64,000 bases of DNA from Glandiceps talaboti (GCF_964340395.1 NC_135549.1:28110095-28174094); one strand, 5' to 3'; shown: positions 26,368-38,340, counted from the first letter of the stretch. A program made the numbers and translations. Notes: a model not told the origin generated them from the letters alone.

Positions 26368-27178
26368 GACAACTCCCAAAGACGACCATACGGGGAGAGT
26401 GTTCTAGAAAGGGGTGGCTTTTTTGTGCTCACAAGATGTGGGAAAAGAGCATAGCTAATTGTCATTGTGTCAGAGAAACAAACGAACTAGTAGAAACAAA
26501 GTAAGGTATCCAATCAGTATTACAAATTGTAAATAAAAGTAATTATTTAATGCAAACCATGTCTGTGTCAGCTTTCGTTGACAATGTCGTGTTTTGATGT
26601 CTTATTGTGGCACTTACTTTGATACTACATTATATTTAGTACCATTGGCTGTAATAAGATAAAAACATCACTATAGTACCACTATGCGTCCTGTTCTTGC
26701 AAATGGGACAATTCAAAGCAGTCCATAGTATCTCTTTTGCGCGATACAGTTGGTATAAGAAAGGGTATCTTTTTTGTTTTTTGGTGAGAGAACAGTTTGG
26801 GTTTGGACATCATAGAGAACCCCCCCCCCCCAACCCATTACCATTTTATACACAGTTGGCCTCCCCGCAAGCTAAAGGCTGCAGAGGTATCAAGGATTCA
26901 GTCAGATTAGTAATATTCTCGATAATCTCCATGGCGGATCTTTTTTTTTACTACTGACTGTAAACTTACTGAAATAACATACGTGCACAGATGCATGCCA
27001 CATAATTCTGTCATTTGATATACCAATGACGTCATAAACCATGTTGCCCCCTTTCGCTTAGAACCTGCCTTGCCGGGCTTGCGAGATCTAATTATGATAT
27101 AATATTTTACACGCAGCTAGTATATTTCAAAGAATGAAAACAATATGTACATATACGAGCAGAAATAATAATACGTAC
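26368..27178. other. Downstream of gene B exon 6, possible last intron
   Basis: No exon 7 matching that of gene A was found. A C-run occurs at 26821. Confidence 0.4.
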
Positions 27179-27323
27179 GGAACACCACAGACGGGTACAC
27201 CAAGAGAACCTCCATCCCGATCATAGGTAACGTCCATGTTCTTTGTCCAACCATCAACCAGCTTGTCCTTGACTTGTGCTGGGGTAAGATCTTTACAGTC
27301 ACTTCTCAACAACGCTGCGATTC
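27179..27323 (-). CDS. Gene B coding exon 6 (C-terminal helix)
   Basis: Encodes residues 285-331: IAALLRSDCKDLTPAQVKDK then LVDGWTKNMDV, very close to the active-family C-terminal helix. It ends VCGVP at donor GTACGT (27178). The length of 145 bp equals exon 6 of A. Read-through would add a hydrophobic tail, which is judged less likely than splicing. Confidence 0.83.
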
Positions 27324-27517
27324 CTGTCAGTAAAAGTGTGTTTTCAAGAACCTTTGAGTGAGATATTTATTTTCAAATTTGTGCTTGTGTAAGCGATACA
27401 GTGGTATTTTCTCAATATTACTGCAAGATTAAACAGTGCCATGCGTTTTAATGCCACAACATTCACATGCCCTCGTGTCAGTCATTATATTTGGGGAATG
27501 TTAATTACGTGATGCTT

Positions 27518-27575
<58 letters not shown>

Positions 27576-29602
27576 CGTCCGTCCGTCCGTGTCCGTCCGG
27601 CCGTCAGTCTGACTCTGTCTGTCTGTGTGCTTGTCTGTCCGTGCAACAGTATAATCCTTATTTTCTCTTATATTTAGTTGGGTGTGTAGAACTTCAAGTG
27701 ATATAGGGCATAAGTTGTAATGACGCCATCTGTTATATTAGTCCCATCATGAAAAATTGTGAACGTTTGAAAAATAAAATATTGACAAGCATAATGTTTC
27801 ACGTATTTCATCAATCTCACATCACAATAAGACCACACTTACCTCCAACAATACCTGCTGCTAATCCACTGTCAGGGTCTGCAGTTCCAAAACTCTCTCC
27901 AGGAATTGCTGCATATATATCCTGAGCTGGTGCGTAGCAGTGTGGACAAAGGCCATAATTGGCATTGGGAAGTCGATAGTCGACCTGTGGGTTGGCTGCG
28001 TACTCGATTCTAGCACCACCAGCGATAATAATCTGTTGGGACAATTTATACCATGTACAAGTTTTTAAAGTTAGAGTTGTATGTACAGTCTGTTACAAGT
28101 TAGATTGCACTGTCTCTGTTTGATACAACCACGCAGAAACCACTGCAAGCTGCCCAAGCGCATTCTATGCTTTAAGATAAGCGTGTAAATTTCTTGCTAC
28201 AATTTATCCGAATGAAAGAAAGCATTTAAACTTACTGAAACATAAGGTTAAATACACAAAATTGAAAAAATCGATTAATAGAAGGAAGTTTATAAAATTG
28301 ACTTTGCTTGTGTACTTACACCTGGCTCTATGTTCAACCTGGATGGTGAATAGTTTCCACAATTTACATCTCCGTTTGGACTATCACCATTGGTACCTAC
28401 GACAACTAGACCAGCGTCTCTCAAATCTCTTGCTTTCTGGTCGATCAAGGCCATTTCAGGTCCGTTTTCTGATGTAACTTCAACTGATATGGGACTTACA
28501 ACAACACCCCTCCGTCCAACATTTTTCTCCACCTCATAGTCACTTCTGATAGCTTCCAGACCTACAAAGGCGGATTAAATTGATATTACTTGCATTATAG
28601 AGAATTCATTTAATATGTAACCTTTTTAAAAGTTGTATCTGATTCACAAACTTTGCAAAAAATAGTCTTCAACATAATACTTATAAGGGAAAATGGTTGA
28701 AAACAGGCCTAGGGAGTAGCTGTGTTCGTTTCAATTGTAATAATGCATACAAAGAAGTCATTACCACTCATAAAATTGTGCCTACCGAACTAAAACCAGT
28801 AAGAAAACGTATAAATTGTGGTAGAAACGTACTAATGTCAACATTTTGTACTATGAATTCGAAGTGATTATCTTTAATATTAGGAATTAAATATGAAGGT
28901 CGTCATGGCAACATGATTTCTCTCGGGGTTTCAAAAAGCAGATGGAAAGAAAAAGGTCAACTTCTGAATGTCTACAAAATTTTCTGAAGTGATGTCATTT
29001 TTGTTGTTGACATTTTGCAGTTGGAATGAATTTTATATACAGAGTTTATGACCATCACTTTCTACTACTTACCAAAGCAAGGTCTGAAATTGCAATTTTA
29101 ATAGCTTCTAAAGTAGATTGCCAATATGTCATCATGCACAGATGGTGAAATGCGCATGTGAATTTGGCGTAATTCCCCTTAGTAAGTATATTTAACATTT
29201 AAATATCCTCTTCGATTAAGTGTAACCAAAACAACAGTCATCAACAAACTCTATTTGAACCGATGTTTCTCTAAATATTTGTGGGAGCTGTTCCGTGAGT
29301 ACATATAGTTCAATCCTGATTGAGGCCACAGCGAATCATACACAGTCAACTTGGCTGTTGACACAAATAGCTCTATACTATATTGTCTTTCTAGTTTTGC
29401 TTACTGTTTAGCCAAAGCTTTAAAAGCATTGTTATCCTTACCTGTAATAATATCGTCAGTTTTAGCAGGAATTGATTTGTCTGAAGTAACTCTGACAGTG
29501 CGTAGCTTAGCACGCTTTGCAACACCAGATTCGGTTCCACCAACAACAGAAGCAAGCATAGTTCCAATCCCCTTACTGTCTGTATCTTTTCCCTTGCCTC
29601 CC

Positions 29603-29682
<80 letters not shown>

Positions 29683-29687
29683 GAGAC

Positions 29688-29718
<31 letters not shown>

Positions 29719-29747
29719 GAGAGACCGATTGAGAGACAGAGAGAGAC

Positions 29748-29792
<45 letters not shown>

Positions 29793-30829
29793 GAGTGTGT
29801 GTTAACAAATTGTAAAGTACAAGGCATAGCGTCTTCCAGCGATAATAAATTGACCAATGACCTAAGGGTGACCGCACTTAATTATATGTTTCTAATGGCC
29901 CTACCGGCCCTACACTTCTTTGATATAGCGCAATAATAAACACCAGATGTAAACTGAATGTCTTCCGTAAGGGCAAAGTTTTGAGATTGTCGTTCCTACA
30001 GACAATTGTTGGAATACAACAGAACATATGTAGTAAGTTATTTTTTCTCATTGATTGCTATTTGCTCATTGCTGTTAGTGAACTCCTGGCCACCCACAAC
30101 ATGTACTGTGACATTTGTTGAGAATGTAAAACAAAATAAGCGAATCGTCGTACCACTTTAGACAACATTTCCTGACGAGAAACTATTTTTTCCTTTTTAG
30201 TGCCCTAAAAAATATGCCAATAATTCATTAAAACTAAAAGCTACATCAATACTATTTTCAGGACAAGTGCGCTTGGTATCGCAAATGCATGTATCAAATT
30301 ATATTGAATTTGAAGTATGCATTCTTGAGATAAGCCTAATTACCGAAAACCATTAATTATGTAAATTTCTCGTTAATATTCTTGGAATGTTTACCGAAAC
30401 CTAATCAGTTCTTGTAACTACCCTACAGAACACGTAATAAATTTCGTTTGAATTGAGTCAGCCGTGTTTTAGAAAATGGTGATAAAGTCACACCACTTTA
30501 GACGACATTTCCTGACTAGAAACTATTTTTTCCGTTTTTGTGGCCAATCGAAAATATGCCAATATCTTATTAAAACTAAAAGCTACATTAGTAATATTTT
30601 CAGGACAGGTGCACTTTTGTATCGCAAATATGTGTACGAAGTTATAATGAATTTGAAGCGTGCATTCTTGAGATATAGTCTAATTACCGAAAATCATTAA
30701 TTACGTAAATTGTTCATCAATATTCAAGGCATTTTTACCAAATCCTAATCAAGCTTTGCCATTACCCTACGGAATACGTCTTTAACATTTCGTTTGAATT
30801 GAGCAAGCCGTTATGGGGAAAACGATAAC

Positions 30830-30864
<35 letters not shown>

Positions 30865-33114
30865 CACAGACTTCCACCCATAAATATATCTCTTCCTACG
30901 GAAGAAAAAATGACGCTCAATAAGGTAGGATTACAAAACAAGTCAAAACGTCACTGTACGATGGCGACGTAACAATCGCGTACCTGAGCTAAAAATATGG
31001 CTTAATATTGGGAAACTTAAAAAAAATTGTTCAAATTTTCTTTCTGATTTTAATTGTCAACGTAAAGCTTAAACTGGTGTTCCACGAAACGTGTTTTTAT
31101 TTAAAGTACGCTCTAAACAGATCTGTCTCACCAATATATGTGCTATCACAGTCCACTCCATGTTCTCTTTCATATGTGATGTCATAGATTGGAACGCTGC
31201 ATCTTAGTTTTATCCTTTGGGGCGACTAGACGTTGTCAAAGAGTATTACACGGTTTGAAATGTGACTTTAACTGTCATTTCAGAATGTTATAGTGTGATT
31301 GTGAAATTAAAATACCGGGCACCACACACTTACTTTCCAAATACTTCAAAAATATAAAACGATCGACCGACCAGTAATTTTTAAGGTGTTACGATAAGAA
31401 ATAGAATTGAGTACGGTCGCCCTACAAATAACACACAGCTATACGTATGGTGATTCTGCTTCAATTTTATCACAATTTTGTGACTTCACTATATGTTAGC
31501 GTGAATCGATCCCACTTTTTAAAAGAGAAAATGAATTGATATGGGAGGACGTCATTGTAATAAAGTAAAGTAAGTAAAATATTTAACGTGAAATACGCCT
31601 AGGAAATAAACTCTTTACACTTTGCTGTCACTTTCAAGCAACTCATTCTCAGTTTCATTAAAGAAAATAGATCAGGGATCATCGTACATATTTTTTAATT
31701 AGACGCCATTTTATAATCCAATATGGCCGCCAAATACTGTGTGTTAACTGTAATGGAAACTAAAGAGATTGACGATTTTCTTAAGACAAGATGGTGGAAC
31801 CCCAAAGTTTCTTCAAAATGATCAGAAGCACGTTTCCACATGAAAACTTTTGGAGAGATTTTAAGATCTCGGATCCTTGAAGAATATTTTATCTTGGCCT
31901 TCAAGTTTACATTTTATAAAGCGACACATTTGATCAATCTCATGATGGAGACGAAAATGTAGACGAACGGACAGACAGACAGACAGACAGACAGACTGAC
32001 AGACAGACTGACAGGCAAAGAGAGAAACAAAAAATAGACTATTTCCGACTATTTATCTGAAGGTAGAAAACCGCTTTTGAATCATGACTATTTTATTCTT
32101 CATCTAATACATATTCATGTCTGATGATGCCCACAATGCATTGCTCGATCACTTACAGGACAATGAATGTGAAAACACATTTGAATTCGGTGCTTTTAGG
32201 TAATCGGTCGAAACTGATGTGCAATCATGAAAAAACTCTCCAGAACCTGGTGTTTATGAAATAGCCTTTATAAATAATGTCCTTGAATGTGTTCATGTGC
32301 GTTGCGTCATTTATCACAAATTGGATATGTTGGTAGCCATTTTGAGTTGTATTGATTTATGCAAATATATGTAAACGTTCAAGAGGGTTGTGATACTAAA
32401 ATCAATAATCAGTTTCTAAGGAGCAGTCATGGGATGGAAAATATGGTGTTTTTAGTTCACCATAAAGCAATACAAACCAGAAGTAAACTGAATGTCTTCC
32501 ATGAGAGCCGAAACAGTTTACATAAATCTGTTTAAATTTGGAATTCTGAACTATATTTAATAAATGATACATCCCTTAATTAACAAATTAAGAATGCCAA
32601 ACCATATGAAATTTGAAGCTTGCGTACATAAGATATTACCGAATTATCGAAAAGTCATTAATTATGTAAATCTACACATTAAAACTAATAGTTACATGAA
32701 CAATCTTGGTAGAACACCTGTGCAATGTTATGGTTGACGTATCTACCAACTGAATTTGAAGTGTGTATACTTGAGATATATCAAATGACTCATTAAAACT
32801 AAAAGCTTTATCAATAAGCCTTTGGGGATGTGCGCTTTGTTATGGCTGATGTATCTATATTTCCAAATTGTGTGAAATTTGAATTTTTTATTATAGCTTA
32901 AATTATCAATTATGCAAGTTACTCATTAATTAAGGTTAAAGCCTACTACAGCAAGCTTTTCAAAACACATGCACTTTGTTAACATCAATCGGTTCTAGCC
33001 GTACCCCTAAAGAAGTATAAAAAGTATATGTGCCCATATTCTCCAACGTCTAGGGTGTACCAAAATTCGCTTGAATTGAGTCAGTTGTTTTTGAGAAAAC
33101 GTTGACACAGACAG

Positions 33115-33163
<49 letters not shown>

Positions 33164-35688
33164 CACACACACACACACACATTAGCCCGGACAAATTCTC
33201 TGACATGGTGTGTGTGTGTGTGTGTGATTTTCCATCAGCAAAAGGAAACGCTTCTGTGAAACCGAAAGCAGGCTGACCCTCCCATATATCATATTCACAT
33301 GACAGCAGGTGTTTCGTTGTGACTCAGCGCTCAGAATCGACTGCTTGACTATGTCTCCTAAATACTGTATAACGATAGCGCCATCATGTTATTAACGACT
33401 ACACAGGGGTAAATATATAGCATATATATTTGATAGCATCTTGACAATAAAAGGTAGGGGAAAAACCTGGGATGGGAATATGTACACTTCTCATGGGGGA
33501 AGAGGGTGGGGTGTTTGCGGGGCCTTAGGGTATCCCCTTAGAAGCACCGGAGGTTTTTGACATTTAAAGCCAATTTTTTGGCTATTCAGACCCTTTCAGA
33601 CAATAATTTCCAAACTTTACAAGACAGCACCAACATGTAATTAGCAGCTACACAGGGTTGACATATTTTTTAAAAAAAAGCAAGAAAGATTGATAGCATA
33701 TTGACAGTAAAATGTAGGGGAAAGAGCTTGAGATGGGAGTATGTCTCCTTCTCTAAGGCGGGGGGGGGGGGGTTAAGCTAGTTCCTAGGGCGTCTATTAT
33801 TAGAAGCTGTTTATTCTTAAAGCCTTTCAGACAATAACTCAAAACCTTTACAAGAGAGCACCATCAAGAATCAGAAACTATTCTTTATAAACATAGTTGA
33901 AATATGTTAACAAGTTCAATGACAAATTTTAAGTTCATAGCTTTTAAGGTACTTGTATGTTAGGGCACTTTTATGTACAATATAAACTGATGAGATGGGA
34001 TGATTTGTAGTGTCGATAAAATGTAGTGTCCGAATAGAAAGTATACAATGAATATTAATCTCTTCATACTGAAGAGTAGAACAGTTTATATTAACTTCTT
34101 TTATAAACTATCTATGAAGATTAACATTACGAAACTTTCAACTTTTGCCCCAAAGTGCTATATATGTGAAGCATTGGCCATTGGTTGTGACACAGTCGAG
34201 TATTTAAATGACATGTTTTGTAACTAGTGTGGTAGGTAATACATATATGTACAGTTATGTTTGAACGTCACTATAGGTGCAGTAATATCAAAAATAATAG
34301 GTAAGATACGGGGACAAAAGTCACAGTTCAGACAAGATCATGCGATTGTAGAAATGGATTTTTTTCCAGAAAAATCCAAACACCAATGACTACAGCCCCC
34401 CCCCCCATCCAAATATTCTATGGATGACCCCCCCCCATTGTCAATTGAAAAACAGGGTGACCCTCACCATCACACTAATCCATCCCCCACCCCCGCGAAG
34501 AAAATGACCGGTCCCTAAGATATAACCTTCCATTTTAAGGAAGACACACATGTGAAAGTTTTATAATGAATGTGGCCATTTCGAATTTTATTGATTATTG
34601 CATAAGTAAGCACATATACAGCTGGGCTCTTAAAATTAATAAGTGGGTCGTAAAGAACACTCAGTGACACACCTATCGCTTTATCCGGCTTGTCACGGTA
34701 ATGCTCATAATGACATTAGAGCCACCTGTCTATTATACACGACATACATTGGACCCGACCCACTGATGTACATTAAAGTAAATTCTACTTCTGTGAAGGT
34801 AAGGTAAATGCCAATATTGACCATTCTTTGGGAGATAACTGAAGTTGTAAAACTAACTATTCTGGCTGGCCCAGAGTCACAAAAAATACAGAATCTTGCG
34901 AGAAACTAACTTACTGCATTGCAGTTTTCCTCTTCGAAGTCATAGACACAATCGACTCTTGACAAAGAACTTGCTCCATGGAATTCAGAATGGTCGTAAT
35001 CAATACCTGTGCCGATAATATACACAACCACTTCTAAACCTTCGTTCAATGCTGAGGAGGAGAGTTGAAATATAAGCATTTAGAATATAATACACGAATG
35101 TACCGGTAATAATGCATGCATGTGTATGTATGCATGCATGCATACATACATACATACATACATACATACATACATACATACATACATACATACATACATA
35201 CACATACACACACACATACATACATACATACATACATACATACATGCATGCATACATACATACATAGTACTAACGTAGTGTATTGCATTACATACCAGAA
35301 CTTATATATATGTAGATTCGACTGTACGTCGTCTTGGTGATCGTCTCATGGAACATCTCCGTATTACCAGACAAGAGGAGCGTAACTATCCCGTATCTAT
35401 GCATTTTATTACTCCATCAATTTTAATATATTCCATATGGTAATGAAAAGAACTAACTGGTAAACATCCAATGAATATTAATTAGTTATGTTGGAAATAT
35501 TTGTAGGAACAAAAATGTATGTAAATGGAAAAACAAAATTTAAGGGATATGACCAAGTTTCACTTACAAAATGGTGCGTAAATATCATCCAAAGGTAAAG
35601 GCTTGGGTTGGTCAAGACGATCCAAATGCCATGGTATGGTCTGAGATGCCACAGCGGCTACCAATGCAAACAAAACTAACAACTTCAT
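27179..35688 (-). CDS. Gene B: secreted proteinase K-like (S8) pseudoprotease, 6 coding exons found
   Basis: Exons 35568-35688, 34915-35051, 29442-29601, 28320-28561, 27843-28032 and 27179-27323 join in phase to 331 residues plus two bases, with the same intron phases as A. Signal peptide [16 protein letters not shown] leads straight into [11 protein letters not shown] with no I9 propeptide. Triad positions are Gly54 (Asp), Ile98 (His) and Gly276 (Ser). Cys75 and Cys84 could pair, and C249/C252 flank the APG-loop region. The last exon after the GTACGT donor at 27178 was not found. The Gypsy element at 21758-26367 lies downstream and may sit in the last intron. Function as a non-enzymatic secreted protein is inference. 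Confidence 0.83.
27520..27640. repeat. (TGTC)n/(CGTC)n microsatellite in intron 5 of gene B
   Basis: A pure (TGTC)n run of about 50 bp degrades into TCCG units. Confidence 0.9.
27843..28032 (-). CDS. Gene B coding exon 5 (nucleophile position, now Gly)
   Basis: Encodes residues 221-283: IIIAGGARIE, NANYGLCPHCYAPAQDIYAA, then DPDSGLAAGIVGG in place of SGTSMATPHVAG. The nucleophile Ser is Gly276. Ser275 lies one residue earlier and is not in register. Acceptor CAACAG, donor GTAAGT at 27842. Confidence 0.87.
28320..28561 (-). CDS. Gene B coding exon 4 (central S8 domain)
   Basis: Encodes residues 141-220, including GVVVSPISVEVTSEN, RDAGLVVVGTNGD and GNYSPSR. An Asn occurs close to the oxyanion position (VVVGTNG), unlike A (VMVGSIG). 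Acceptor TTGTAG and donor GTAAGT at 28319. Confidence 0.87.
28562..29441. other. Intron 3 of gene B
   Basis: 880 bp with no recognised element. Confidence 0.5.
29442..29601 (-). CDS. Gene B coding exon 3 (catalytic His position, now Ile)
   Basis: Encodes residues 87-139. GIGTMLASVVGGTESGVAKR aligns with GHGTHxAGTV...YGVAKK, and His is Ile98. Acceptor CTAG abuts a long (CT)n/(CTGT)n tract on the coding strand, as in gene A. Donor GTAAGG at 29441. Confidence 0.85.
29602..29795. repeat. (GA)n/(GACA)n tract abutting the exon 3 acceptor of gene B
   Basis: On the coding strand this is a (CT)n/(CTGT)n pyrimidine tract running up to CTAG. Its counterpart in gene A is 60432-60571. Confidence 0.92.
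29941..30905. mobile_element. Nonautonomous repeat with internal 340-bp dimer
   Basis: Begins ACCAGATGTAAACTGAATG then CTTCCGTAAGGG, and ends after (CAGA)n with CTTCCTACGGAAG. Two units of about 340 bp (30148-30480 and 30485-30830) share blocks such as TTAAAACTAAAAGCTACAT and GAGACTAG-like stretches. Related to 58805-59427. Confidence 0.55.
31000..32470. other. Intron 2 of gene B, nothing recognised apart from a short (CAGA)n
   Basis: (CAGA)n near 31970-32000. No coding signal. Confidence 0.4.
32477..33215. mobile_element. Second copy of the AAACTGAATG repeat family
   Basis: Starts ACCAGAAGTAAACTGAATG, has AT-rich subrepeats with ATTAATTATGTAAAT, and ends in (CAGA)n and (CA)n at 33117-33180. 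Confidence 0.45.
33216..34085. repeat. Intron 2 segment duplicated at the right window edge
   Basis: Aligns with 63050-64000 (for example CTTTACAAGACAGCACCA and CTGAAGAGTAGA). 33440-33890 also contains an internal duplication of about 300 bp. Confidence 0.6.
34086..34914. repeat. Intron 2 segment duplicated at the left window edge
   Basis: Aligns with 1-330 and 1255-1672 next to exon 2 of gene C. Confidence 0.65.
34915..35051 (-). CDS. Gene B coding exon 2 (catalytic Asp position, now Gly)
   Basis: Encodes residues 41-86. [19 protein letters not shown] aligns with VYVIDTGI...HxEF, and Asp is Gly54. Cys75 and Cys84 flank VYDFEEEN. The acceptor CCTCAG follows a CT-rich tract. Donor GTAAGT at 34914. 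Same 137-bp length as exon 2 of C. Confidence 0.87.
35113..35268. repeat. (CATA)n microsatellite in intron 1 of gene B
   Basis: CATA/CATG tetranucleotide array with a short CA stretch. Open frames across it are artefacts. Confidence 0.93.
35309..35421 (+). pseudogene. Penelope-like element GIY-YIG endonuclease remnant
   Basis: In one plus frame the sequence reads YVDSTVRRLGDRLMEHLRI then PVSMHF, matching the conserved YVGxTxRRLxDRxxEHL block of the Penelope GIY-YIG domain. Only about 37 codons remain. Confidence 0.6.
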
Positions 35689-35690
35689 GG
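35568..35690 (-). CDS. Gene B coding exon 1 (signal peptide and domain start)
   Basis: ATG at 35688-35686, two bases after acceptor AG (35692-35691). Encodes residues 1-40: [16 protein letters not shown], then [19 protein letters not shown]. Donor GTAAGT at 35567. Confidence 0.87.
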
Positions 35691-35796
35691 CTATATATAG
35701 AAAAGAAATGTAAAATTGTTAAAAAAATATCATAGAACGCGAGTTCCTGTATGAAAAAAGGTTGTAGTAGTTAGTGTGGATTATGAAGTCATGATC

Positions 35797-36010
35797 GAAT
35801 GGCGAGAGTGGCCGGTTTGTGGAATGTGCAAGAAGTTGGTTTGAGCCTCATCGCTGCTGTTTGTTTTGAAATGGTTGAAGTCATTGGGCAACAGTTGAAC
35901 CAAACTTGTCCCCAGTCAACCGGTTAACCCAGCTGTATAATATTTTGAATTTGTTGTTCATTGCAAATTTTGGTAGTGAAAATATGGTCAACTTGTCCCT
36001 TCCCCAGTTC
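35797..36010 (+). mobile_element. tRNA-derived SINE copy
   Basis: A-box ATGGCGAGAGTGGCCGG, B-box GGTTTGAGCC (35838-35847), then body CCAGTCAACCGGTTAACCCA shared with the other SINE copies. Orthologous in position to 5421-5570. Confidence 0.65.
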
Positions 36011-36499
36011 CCTTGGGAGGCTACTAGTAACTGTGGAAAAAAGGTTGACCAGATCTTCCTTCTCAAACTTTGAATCGAATAACAAATTCAAAATATTTAA
36101 AGATTATGAGATAAAAAAAATCTCCCGAGGGACTGGTGCCAGTTTAACATTAAAGTTGAAAAGCAATGCTTCCTCGTCATCAAATGATCAATGGGAGAAA
36201 AGATCGAAAAATATCGGAAAATACTCGTGACCCAAGGGGTGTCACTACTCAAAGGCCCTTAGGTCACTCATATTTTCCTTAGCTGAACGAAGAAAAGTAT
36301 ATATTGGAGATTAACATCTAATTGTCTTTTTTTTCTTCCAATAACACAAATACGCATAACATGGTATTAAACGATGAAGTAGTTTCCACTGGAATTCGCA
36401 TACTTTCGTCTCACTAGTGACAAAGTAAACATTACGTTTTTCCATGTGGTTCTACTGAAACTCTCTTTATTTTGTTGGTGCAATTTGTAACTTCTGAAA

Positions 36500-37400
36500 C
36501 CAGTTAATGAGCTTATCACTGGCATGGATTGAATATTAGTGAAGGAGCTTTGTATACAGCACCTTATATGCATGCCAGTCTGTGCAACGGAATCTTGCAA
36601 TGGTTGATGACATTAAGTACCTTATTGCCAATATTGATTGTTGAAGTAGTAGAAAAAACATCTAACTTTTTTGACCACTTGAAAATCAAAGGTTTATCGG
36701 TCAGTGCACCCTTGGTTACTGAGCATCAATTTACTACATTTACGGATAAAAGAGATGAAATGTTCTCTCAGTGGTTCACATCCTATGACATGTTGCAAAA
36801 CGCTCATCGTTGGAGAGAGCACATCTTTATTTTTTGAAGAATTGCATGTTAGCCTGTACTGAAGAAAGTATGGTGTGCTTGCACTTATGCACTAATAACC
36901 CCTGTAACTCCCCAGATTCATTCATAGAAAAAAGTTTACTACAGCCTCCGTGTTTGACAAAAAAGTCCATATTGTTAAATATACTAGTGCAACGCTAAAT
37001 TATTGCTGGGTGGCAATAGGGAGCCCTCTAGTGGTTGAGTTTGGGTTTACTTTGTTCTTTACCCATAATGCAACACTGATCGCCATGTTTGCACAGCAAT
37101 TTACATGTGTGGGGCGTACTTTATGGAAATTCTTGATTGAAAAGAACATTTTGCTCAAAGTTGGAGCAGAAACAACTACAAATTTTTCTAGAGTGAATTC
37201 AGACTACTTGTCGCAAAATGTGTACAATGAAATGTTGTCTACGCAAAAGTTGGGACAGTTTGAGGATTGGCTATAATGTCAAGCTGTATATCACATGTAC
37301 GTGTGTAGTCCTGTTTGTATACGAAGTAAGTAATCTAGACCCGTGCATGTCTGCCATGTCTGCAACCAGGACTAATATACTTGTGGCCTGTAGGCTGTAC
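36500..37400 (+). pseudogene. Decayed coding-like stretch, unrecognised
   Basis: Overlapping plus frames 36529-36837, 36810-36998 and 36950-37276 have protein-like composition (MFSQWFTSYDMLQNAHRWRE, NYCWVAIGSPLVVEFGFTLF) and would read on with two frame changes. This suggests one broken gene of about 250 codons. Family not recognised, perhaps a transposon product. It lies in intron 0 of gene B on the opposite strand. Confidence 0.4.
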
Positions 37401-37659
37401 TAAGTTTTGAAGCAAAATCCTTGGAATGAAGGTATGTGGCTTGTACATTTACATTTTGGCTCTCTTTTATTAAATCTTAATTTTAATGTGTTATGCTATA
37501 CTTTGTGATAATGGTTGATAATTTTTATGGCCTTGGCAGATCTTCTGACGAATAAATATCAACTTTTCACAACCACTCACTTTAGATCACTAGTTGCATA
37601 TTTTATTTGGACTTAGTGTAACAAAATATTCTGGGTAGGATGTATTTTAATACCGAAAT

Positions 37660-38340
37660 CATTCGTTTGTTGGGAGGTGTATGTCAGGGACATTATTTTC
37701 ACTAAATCATGGCATTTGTAAGTGTACTTTATGTTTCCATGGAAACAGCTCTCCAATTTTAGACAATTTTTGTTACAACAGATATCACCAACTCCTACAT
37801 GCCAACACCAAGGAAGTTTTTTCCTAAATTCTATTTTTTTAAAAATGTTTTATGTATAATTTTAAAAATAAATCGACGTAATATGGTTATTTTGGTTACT
37901 ATGGCAACTGATGTTCATAAAATACACACGTTTTGAACTAGTTATAACAAACTTCCCTAAATAGGGTGGTCAATATGCAAATAAAATAGATTAATATTAA
38001 CTCTATAACGTTATTTGTCAGATGCATATGTATTTTGCCAAAACAACATTTGGAAGCCTAATGTATGTTTTCATGGAAACAGGTCTCCTAATTCAGACAA
38101 TTTATGTTAAAAGAGATAGCATCAACTCATACATGCCAAAAACAAGGACATTTTTATACTAAATGTTATTCTTTTTTCATGTGTTATGTAAAATTTTGGA
38201 AAAATAATTAGCATAGTAGGGTGATTTTGGTTACCATAGCAATGGATGTTCATAAAATGAACCCCTGTTTTGAACTCATGATAAAAAACTACCCAAGGTA
38301 GATATGCAAATAAACTTTACTATTTTAGAAATTATTATCA
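37660..38340. repeat. Tandem dimer of a roughly 310-bp unit
   Basis: Units near 37725-38010 and 38055-38330 share TTTCCATGGAAACAG, ACATGCCAA, GGTTACTATGGCAA-type and TTCATAAAAT blocks. A third relic is at 7240-7380. Confidence 0.55.

Noticed and set aside
26380-26410. Candidate exon 7 of gene B after a CTTTCTAG acceptor
   Set aside because: In phase, but the peptide has no similarity to the tail of A and would run across the Gypsy target site. Not supported.
27117-27178. Hydrophobic C-terminal extension of gene B by read-through of exon 6
   Set aside because: A GTACGT donor stands at exactly the position of the GTAAGT donor in A, so splicing is more likely.
35000-35340. Cys-Met-Tyr-Val rich open frames
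   Set aside because: Translation of (CATA)n and (CA)n; the same at 49698-50035 and 56152-56508.
27179-35688. Active subtilisin-like protease
   Set aside because: All three catalytic positions are substituted and no alternative Asp, His and Ser fall in register.
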